This document shows, piece by piece, positions 57,363-64,000 of a stretch of DNA of 64,000 nucleotides. The stretch lies in contig JAUCBJ010000530.1 in NCBI GenBank assembly GCA_032718475.1, positions 35,991 through 99,990 of the forward strand, written 5' to 3'. The translations under genes were made by a program, and so were the position numbers. The stretch comes from Nemertoderma westbladi. Lineage: Eukaryota > Xenacoelomorpha > Nemertodermatida > Nemertodermatidae. Every line of letters begins with the position of its first letter. Position 1 is the stretch's first letter. The notes beneath the pieces are model-generated. The model ran no database searches and was not told the DNA's origin. It worked only from the letters and a program-made list of their open reading frames with translations.

Positions 57363-58770
57363 ATTCCACAACATTTGTCTCTCCTGCTGATGGTGACACA
57401 GATCCATTCGAAGTCTTATGGGGAGTCCTTCAGGGTGACACACTTGCACTATTCTTATTCGTAATTGTTGTTGATAGTGTTCTACACATTTCATTAGACC
57501 ATCTTAATAAAGATGGTAACACCACCTACTGGCTCCAGAAGTCGAGGAAATCCAGCAAAGTACCTTAATACTCTAGGCAGTAGTAGTAGGCCTACCAATA
57601 CTCTTATGTGAGATCATGCTGGGCTCTAACTGCAGCGGATAACAAATCTCTGTATGGCACTTTCACAAGAATGCTGCCCGGGTTCATTGGGTACTAGTGT
57701 GTTTTGTGCCCACACCCCCCCCCCCAATTTTCTAAAATGCTAGTTTTCTGTTACTTTTTTTTTAATGTTCTAGAACATATTGTCTATTCATTTTTTTATT
57801 AATTTTGTTCTAGAACAAATAATTGTTGTTCTAGAACAAAATTAATTAATTAGGTATTTTTGAAGTTATCAAAGCTAGTTTTTTTATTTTATTTTTTTAA
57901 TGTTCTAGAACATTTCGTCTATTCATTTTTGTAAAAAGTAATGTTCTAGAACAAATATTTTTTGTTCTAGAACATTTAAAAAAATTTTTTTGTGGTGTTT
58001 TTTATTTGATTAGTAAGTGTTAAAAACAATTACTAACAACTACAAATTTTCATTGTAGCTAGTGATTTTTATTAAATATGTGATACAAAGAAACATAGAA
58101 TAACAAAATTTACAAATTAGCTAGTTTTTTTTGTTTTTTTTTTGTTCTAGAACAAATAATATGTTCCAGAACAAAATTTCTATATTAAATGAATAGATAA
58201 TATATGCTCTAGAACATTTTTTGTAAAGGAAACAAAAACTAGCTAGTTTAAAAAATTTATACAAAGATAACATACAATAAAAAATGAAAAATATAAACAA
58301 GTTAGCTTATTTTTTTTCTATTTTTTGTTCTAGAACAAAAATATTTGTTCTAGGACAAAGTTTTATATTAAATGAATAGATTATGTTCTAGAACATGTTT
58401 TAAAAAAAAGTATCAAACACCATCTAGTATAAAAATATTTGAGGGGGGTGTGCACAAAACACACTAGTACCGGTTCATTGTGTCAAGTACAAAGAACACA
58501 TCTCCAATCAGACTCTATACAACATTGGAGGTGTTCCATTAATCACCCCGAGTTGGACACTTGAACGGAACTACCCCGCTTTGCAGGACATAGCTTTTGC
58601 CGTGAAGACCAGCCAGTGCATAATCTTGTGCTTTGGCGGCCTCATGGATTTAATAAGCATGATGAGAGCCGATTTGTCGACAAGCTTGCACAGCATTCTT
58701 AACATATATATAATATATATATAATGCAGCTGTAATGCAGCATGCCGATCATAGTAGTAGGGGTAGGGGA
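57363..58770 (+). pseudogene. RTE-like LINE fragment interrupted by a TIR element
   Basis: The plus strand codes FVSPADGDTDPFEVLWGVLQ and GDTLALFLFVIVVDSVL (RT motif B region), then after deletions SCWALTAADNKSL at 57610-57690. The frame is cut by the element 57690-58471 and resumes with ttcattgtgtcaagtacaaa and cagtgcataatcttgtgctt to the 3' end gccgatcatagtagtagg near 58760. Minisatellite relics flank it. Confidence 0.7.
57690..58471. mobile_element. 782-bp TIR element with 12 TTCTAGAA-type palindromes
   Basis: Terminal repeats ggtactagtgtgttttgtgc (left) and the complement gcacaaaacacactagtacc (right, ending 58471) extend into C/G runs. The 9-bp duplication ggttcattg lies at 57681-57689 and 58472-58480 and restores the RTE-like sequence when one copy is removed. 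A 9-bp duplication suits Mutator-like elements, but the superfamily is open. No ORF. Inside are twelve tgttctagaaca-type sites: 57766, 57806, 57827, 57901, 57942, 57963, 58143, 58326 and 58384 perfect; 58162, 58204 and 58346 with one mismatch. Confidence 0.88.
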
Positions 58771-59062
58771 CATTTCTGGCTGACTGGGGACATTCCTGGT
58801 GTATCCTAGTGACATAAAGTTACAATAAATTTTGATTCCTAAGTTTAAAATATGCGATAATTATCATCTTATGAAAAATAACTGCAGCAAAAATATATTA
58901 TTAAATTATATACCTAATATTTCAATTTAGGTGGTTATTCAATTATCCCTTATCGATTTGGGATCGTTTACTCTGTAATAAAAGTTGAAGAGGCGCTTAG
59001 GAAGGACGTATTTTCTACAGAAAAATATGTAAGTCTGCATTATATGAAAATAAAACACTTAC

Positions 59063-59093
59063 ATATAGCAAGAACTAAGAGTAATATATCCAT
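59063..59093 (-). CDS. Host gene exon 1: start codon and signal peptide
   Basis: The minus strand reads ATG then MDILLLVLAI, followed by the donor GTAAGTG at 59062. The last base (T) joins GT of exon 2 to give Cys, so the leader continues as CAVTQVLL, a typical short hydrophobic secretion signal. An out-of-frame ATG lies 7 bp upstream (59100); its frame runs through exon 2 but hits a stop in exon 3, whereas the chosen frame stays open through all later exons and the EGF modules. That is why this start was chosen. The untranslated leader and promoter lie at coordinates above 59093; no convincing TATA box was identified. Confidence 0.7.
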
Positions 59094-60392
59094 ATTCCAT
59101 GCCACAATTCTCTAAATATATTAATTACATATGGAATAATATTACTAATACTATTTTTTAGCTTTATTACACCATATCTTTAGATCAAACCAAGTACAAC
59201 TACATTTACAGTTAGACAGTGAGATAATAATATTACCCAGGAGTATAACAACAGTTAAGGCAATATAACATAACATTGGCAATTTTACCAATTTAATGTA
59301 TCAATTTTGTTACCAACTTCATGTTTAACCAATAAGTAACTAAACTAGGGATGAATTTACTTTGGTAACATTTGAATATGAACCACAAACAATCCAATAT
59401 GCTTTAATATATTTTACGAGATAGATAATGATAAAAAATAATCCATGACATGATATACATGCTCAAAATGAACATCTGTATGACCAAGGTCAGTCAGTAT
59501 ATATATATCAGAGATACTAGATGTTTTATTAATATGTGAATTAGTGTTTTGTTTGCAAATAAATATTAAATAATGAAGTAGGCCTTGAATGGTTGTTCTA
59601 TGTAAACTATATCCATGCCCCGCCTTTTGTTGCCTTTGTATATTACATTATAATTGATTTATTAAGCTGAGGGGCCATCTTGCTATGAATTGACATGCTT
59701 GATAAAATTGTAATGATTTGTTAATGCCAAGTCCAATTAGTTACATCTCATTTACCACACCCTTTACAATCCATCATATCCACTTGAGTGGATATCACGC
59801 TGAGCCATACCACTTTGACATTGTTTCAATGCCATATTGTAATATTTCTCAATTATTGACATACTTACAATATGGGATTTAAAATTATTGAATTATTACC
59901 ATTTCTAAAGTGTAAAGGACATATAATGCAAAACAAAAGAAAAAAATAATCGGCTTTAATATGAATCCTAATTGCATAATTGAGAAGTATTACGATAATC
60001 AACTAAAATGTTATTGTCTGGAATGTCTATAATCATTTTTGGTGGTGGTGGATTTTAGATGGTTTTGCCAAGAAATCCTTTAGAAATCAATAATTCACTA
60101 ATAAAGGATTGTATCAGTAAACTTAACACACACTAAAAATCATTTGTGATTTTTACAAGAACTGTCATTGTGTGAGATCAAGCAGTGATGTAGTAATGTT
60201 AATTGAAACAACGACTAATAAAAAACCCTTTGACTCATGAACTCCCGCTCTGTAATCGGAAACAACGCCAGTTTTGCCATCAATAACTAACAGTTCTGAT
60301 AAAATAAATCTTTCATTTTTAAACCTAATGAACTGCTGTTAAATTGTATTTGTTTAATATGCTTAGATTTCCCCATACAAATGGTATAGATT
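59094..60392. other. 5' flank of the host gene; no gene
   Basis: AT-rich sequence expected to hold the promoter and leader of the minus-strand gene. No TATA box, CpG cluster or other ORF is convincing. Intron 1 between 58796 and 59062 likewise shows nothing. Confidence 0.45.
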
Positions 60393-60735
60393 GAGGCCCC
60401 ACTCACACGCAGCAATTTTTGTTTCGGCAAATTGTTTCTTGAACAAAAGTTGCGCCGTGTGAGGAGGGCGTCAGCAATAAGTTGCGAGGCATACTCAGGA
60501 ACATTAAGAAATTGTTAAGAAATTGTCGCGCTCTCGTAACTGTTGTTACCCTTTATTTTTTGGTCACCTGAGGTCTCCCAGACAGCATCCCTACTCAATT
60601 ACTCAGGAACATTGCGCAACAAAGGTTGATGTGTGTGAGGGAGTCAGCCAAAAAGGTGTGTGTATATAAGGATTCCAGCAACAAGTTGCTGCAATATTTT
60701 TAAAAAGTTATATTCCCAGCAACGTTTTTAAAAAC
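60393..60735. repeat. Diverged dispersed repeat related to the 30-bp minisatellite
   Basis: It begins gaggccccactcacacgcag and contains gttgcgccgtgtgaggagg, gcaataagttgcgagg and ccagcaacaagttgctg. It ends tatattcccagcaacgttttt, a block also found in opposite arrangement at 26948-26975. It is probably a non-autonomous element whose internal words gave rise to the minisatellite. Confidence 0.5.
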
Positions 60736-61019
60736 TTTTAATACATGTGATGTAGACATTAACGATGTGATGTAGATGATTTTGGTAAAATGTTAGATAA
60801 TATAACATACACGTTCGTGGGGAAATTAAAATTGTGCGACTGTATCACAAAATCAGGTTATGAGAGATTAACCCACACCACCAATTAATCAAAGAAAGGG
60901 GTACGTGTTCACCCCTTTTAATCTGCACCCCCCCCCCCCCCCTCCCCTCCCCCCACCCACCAATACATAACCGCGACATCTACCACCCACGGAAGGGTAA
61001 CACGAACTTATTTCCAAAC

Positions 61020-61370
61020 GCACGTTCAATATGCAAAGCCAGGTGGTTTATAGGAATATAATCAATGCAGTACTCGTCTTCATTATAAGCCTCTTTGCGT
61101 TCGACCTGTTTTGTATTAAAATATATTTATTAAACGCAGGCTAGGACGATCTTTATAATAATAATAACTAGGGATGCGATCAATATGTGAAGCCAGGTGG
61201 TTTATATAATAATTTAGTCAACGCAGTACTCGTCTTCATTATATGCCTCGTTGCGCTCGTCGCTTGTCCTGTTTTGTCATAAAATATTTTTCCTAAACGT
61301 AGAATGACGATCTTTATACAGTTATAACTATGCGAAGTTTCGAAACTGTGCGAGTAACTGTTGATACATC
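61020..61370. repeat. Second locus of the 27530-27860 repeat family
   Basis: Two units begin near 61030 and 61172, each with caatatg..aagccaggtggtttata and gcagtactcgtcttcattat..cctgttttg. A run of C (60928-60942) precedes the region. No coding capacity. Confidence 0.6.
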
Positions 61371-61599
61371 TATGTGGAGATGTGTGATATGTGGAGATGT
61401 GTGATACAACGCCAACGCATCTTATGCCGATTTAGTAATATGGGTATTGAAATAATATTAAATCAATGTACACTCTTAAAGCTGCAGCGAAAAAATGTAG
61501 CTAATTTCCTAGGTTACATATAAAATAATAATATTATTTTTAAGAACATTAATTTTACTACTTTGCAAAAATTCAATTAAAAAATAACCAGACATATAC

Positions 61600-62199
61600 G
61601 GGTGACAGAACGAACGTAATCAGGATCGAATGTAACATAGTTTTTACGAATCGAACGTAACCTCAATTATGTTACATTGGATCCTATAACTATGTTACAT
61701 TCGATCTACAAATTACTAAGCTCGAATGTAACATACCGTACATTCAGACATTTATTTTAGTTGTGTTTTGATTTAAGGAGTTAACCGATGAAATGCTTCC
61801 TTTATTTACAGGAAGAAACAGTTTGGTGTTGGTGAGTACAAAACAACAAAGACCCAATTAAGTAACCTGCAATCTTGTAACATGTATTAACTTTCGTTTA
61901 TTGTTTTAGTTCCCCCAACACGCCTCTGTAACCTGCTCCTTTCAGCCTTTAAATAAAAGTAATCTGCATAATCTTGTAACATCTGTTAACTTTCGTTTAT
62001 TGTTTTGGTTCCCCCAACACGCCTCTGGAACTGCTCCTTTAAATCTGTAAATCAGTAAATGGCAATGTTACATTCGAGCTTAGTAATTTGTAGATCGAAT
62101 GTAACATAGTTATAGGATCCAATGTAACATAATTGCAGTTACGTTCGATACGAAATAACTATGTTACATTCGATCCTGATTACGTTCGGTCATGTATCC
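61600..62199. mobile_element. Foldback element with ~135-bp inverted arms
   Basis: Left arm about 61600-61740 and right arm about 62063-62199 are inverted repeats with high identity (atgttacattcgatctac; gaacgtaatcaggatcgaat). A 9-bp repeat gacatatac flanks it (61591-61599, 62200-62208). Both arms iterate the word tcgaatgtaacat. The middle holds a roughly 70-bp segment (aatcttgtaacat.. to ..cgcctctg) duplicated in tandem. No ORF. Confidence 0.8.
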
Positions 62200-62478
62200 G
62201 ACATATACATTGTGGAATAAACTATTTCAGAAGCCTACAACAGCCATGCCATGGATTGTATTTATGTTATTATATCTGTCATTTACCTGAGATAGCAATA
62301 GTAGTAGTAGTCGACCGGTTATGCGGATAATGTGTTATGCGAACAGATAATGTTATATTATAACATTATTATTTCAGGACCCTACATTATTTATTATCCT
62401 GGTGCTAATTTTTATTTTTACTAGTTACGATTTTAGATATGGCATTTTTTAGCTGAATTAAAATTATTAAACATTAAA

Positions 62479-64000
62479 TGAGCAACAAGTTTCCCACGTG
62501 AGAGGGGTCCAGCAACAAGTTGCGAAATAAGTTTTGGAAACAAGTTGCAGACACAAGTTTCCCCCGTATAAGGAGTCCACCAACAAGTTTCCCATGCGTG
62601 AGGAGTCCAGCAACAAGTTTCTGTGTGTGAGGGGTCCTGCAACAAGTTTTCCGTGTGTGAGGAGTCCAACAACCAGTTTTCCGTGTGTGAGGAGTCCAAC
62701 AACAAGTTTTCCGTGTGTGAGGGGTCCAGCAACAAGTTTCTGTGCTTGATGAGTCCAGGAACAAGTTTTCCGTGTGTGAGGAGTCCTGCAACAAGTTTTC
62801 CGTGTGTGAGGAGTCCAACAACAAGTTTTCCATGTGTAAGGGGTCCAGCAACAAGTTTTTGTGCATGAGGAGTCCTGCAACAAGTTTTCCGTGTGTGAGG
62901 AGTCCAACAACCAGTTTTCCGTGTGTGAGGAGTCCAACAACAAGTTTTCCGTGTGTGAGGGGTCCAGCAACAAGTTTTCCGTGTGTGAGGGGTCCAGCAA
63001 CAAGTTTCCCGTGTGTGAGGAGTCCAGCAACAAGTTTTCCATGTGTGAGGGGTCCAGCAACAAGTTTTCCGTGTGTGAGGGGTCCAGCAACAAGTTTCCC
63101 GTGTGTGAGGAGTCCAGCAACAAGTTTTCCATGTGTGAGGGGTCCAGCAACAAGTTTTCCGTGTGTGAGGGGTCCAGCAACAAGTTTTCCATGTGTGAGG
63201 GGTCCAGCAACAAGTTTCCCGTGTGTGAGGAGTCCAGCAACAAGTTTTCCATGTGTGAGGGGTCCAGCAACAAGTTTTCCGTGTGTGAGGGGTTCAGCAA
63301 CAAGTTTCCCCTGTGTGAGGAGTCCAGCAACAAGTTTTCAATGTGTGAGGAGTCCAGCAACAAGTTTCTGTGCTTGATGAGTCCAGCAACAAGTTTTCCG
63401 TGTGTGAGGGGGTCCAGCAACAAGTTTCTGTGTGTGAGGGGGTCCAGCAACAAGTTTCCCGTGTGTGAGGAGTCCAGCAACAAGTTTTCCATGTGTGAGG
63501 GGTCCAGCAACAAGTTTTCCGTGTGTGAGGGGTCCAGCAACAAGTTTTCCATGTGTGAGGGGTCCAGCAACAAGTTTCCCGTGTGTGAGGAGTCCAGCAA
63601 CAAGTTTTCCATGTGTGAGGGGTCCAGCAACAAGTTTTCCGTGTGTGAGGGGTTCAGCAACAAGTTTCCCCTGTGTGAGGAGTCCAGCAACAAGTTTTCA
63701 ATGTGTGAGGGGGTCCAACAACAAGTTTCTGTGTGTGAGGGAGTCCAACAACAAGTTTTCTGTGTGTGAGAAATCCAACAACAAGTTTCTGTGTGTGAGG
63801 GGTCCAGCAACAAGTTTTCTGTCTGTGAGGAGTCCAGCAACAAGTTTTCTGTCTGTGAGGAGTCCAGCAATAAGTTTTCAGTGTGTGAGGAGTCCAGCAA
63901 CAAGTTTTCTGTGTGTGAGGGGGTCCAGCAACAAGTTTATGTGTGTGTGAGGGGGTCCTGCAACAAGTTTCTGTGTGTGAGGAGTCCAGCAACAAGTTTC
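62479..64000. repeat. 30-bp minisatellite running off the right edge
   Basis: Units are of the type caagttttccgtgtgtgagg plus ggtccagcaa, period exactly 30 bp over most of 63001-63700. Three main variants alternate (tttcccgtg/agt, ttttccatg/ggt, ttttccgtg/ggt). The block 63121-63350 recurs at 63481-63710, a 360-bp higher-order shift. Since 30 is divisible by 3, frames are open on both strands as a 10-residue repeat; they are not supported as genes. Confidence 0.92.

Larger units (their letters stand above)
1372..59093 (-). other. Host gene model: secreted hemopexin-like/multi-cbEGF protein (3' end beyond window)
   Basis: This is a minus-strand gene assembled from splice sites and reading frame. 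Exons are 59093-59063, 53763-53644, 46144-45996 (donor ambiguous by two codons), 44985-44823, 38890-38633 and then EGF exons from 37474 downward. Phases at the junctions are 1, 1, 0, 1, 1 and then 1-1 throughout, and all joins stay open. The predicted protein starts with a hydrophobic leader, has hemopexin-like repeats in the first 150 residues or so, a further region without a recognised domain, and cbEGF modules from about residue 241. It should be an extracellular, calcium-rigidified rod protein; this is inferred from the domains. Introns range from 111 bp to 15.6 kb, the long ones being filled with transposons. No stop codon or 3' end is present in the window. Additional in-phase exons cannot be excluded without transcripts. 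Confidence 0.8.

Noticed and set aside
54007-57494. Long overlapping ORFs of SPISHEWPQSARNVPNQP type
   Set aside because: All arise from a 20-bp repeat without stops on that strand; the same peptide appears in all frames.
57690-58471. Palindromes as steroid receptor (GRE/ARE) sites
   Set aside because: The GRE consensus needs AGAACA-nnn-TGTTCT; here the half-sites are in the opposite order with no spacer, so the HSE-like reading fits better.
59100-59100. Upstream ATG 7 bp before the chosen start
   Set aside because: Its frame ends in exon 3 after splicing, while the chosen frame continues through all exons.
62467-63995. ORFs of 100-478 codons on both strands at the right edge
   Set aside because: Products of a 30-bp minisatellite with no stops; no start context, splice site or domain.
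62479-64000. CRISPR-like appearance of regular 30-bp repeats
   Set aside because: Units are contiguous, with no unique spacers and no cas genes, in a eukaryotic context.

Overview
The window is AT-rich eukaryotic (metazoan) DNA, most likely from an aquatic invertebrate. The evidence is a spliced gene with GT-AG introns encoding calcium-binding EGF modules, several non-LTR retrotransposon clades (two kinds with restriction-like endonuclease, CR1/Jockey-like and RTE-like), a GalEa-like Copia element, hAT transposons and minisatellites. No rRNA, intact tRNA, operon or CRISPR was seen. The species cannot be fixed from the sequence alone.

The backbone is one large minus-strand host gene. Its 5' end is exon 1 (59063-59093, a short hydrophobic signal-peptide start). 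It continues through exon 2 (53644-53763), exon 3 (about 45996-46144), exon 4 (44823-44985) and exon 5 (38633-38890). All junctions are in phase, and exons 2-4 read as hemopexin-like repeats. After about 240 residues it enters an array of nearly identical 126-bp phase 1-1 exons. Each exon codes one 42-residue cbEGF module with six cysteines and a beta-hydroxylation consensus. I count 35 copies (34 intact, one split by a LINE) from 37474 down to 1372, and the array is still running at the left edge. Introns are only 111-118 bp and are as conserved as the exons, so the unit being amplified is exon plus intron (237 bp in the cleanest run, 10884-12905).

Almost everything else is mobile DNA lodged in this gene. 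From left to right: a 3' fragment of a restriction-like-endonuclease (RLE) LINE at 2013-4376; a Ulp1-protease plus RLE LINE at 4924-9662; the main EGF array at 9696-15055; a LINE inside an EGF exon at 15255-16751; a 15.5-kb intron full of LINE relics, a hAT element with intact ends (22614-25077), a second hAT relic and RTE-like fragments; a second, 5'-truncated Ulp1/RLE LINE at 33098-36836; and a third, GC-rich relative on the plus strand at 39340-43150. These are followed by a long palindrome (43252-43443), an apparently intact Copia element with identical LTRs (46207-51242), a 20-bp minisatellite (54047-57362) interrupted by RTE fragments, and a TIR element packed with TTCTAGAA palindromes (57690-58471). 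Upstream of exon 1 lie dispersed repeats, a foldback element (61600-62199) and a 30-bp minisatellite running off the right edge.

The most striking observation is that both Ulp1/RLE insertions sit at the same position of the EGF intron, 18 bp from the 5' splice site, each with its own 14-15-bp target duplication. Removing them restores introns of 112-113 bp. This suggests an RLE retrotransposon that uses a repeated protein-gene intron as its target, as R2 and NeSL elements use rDNA and spliced-leader genes.
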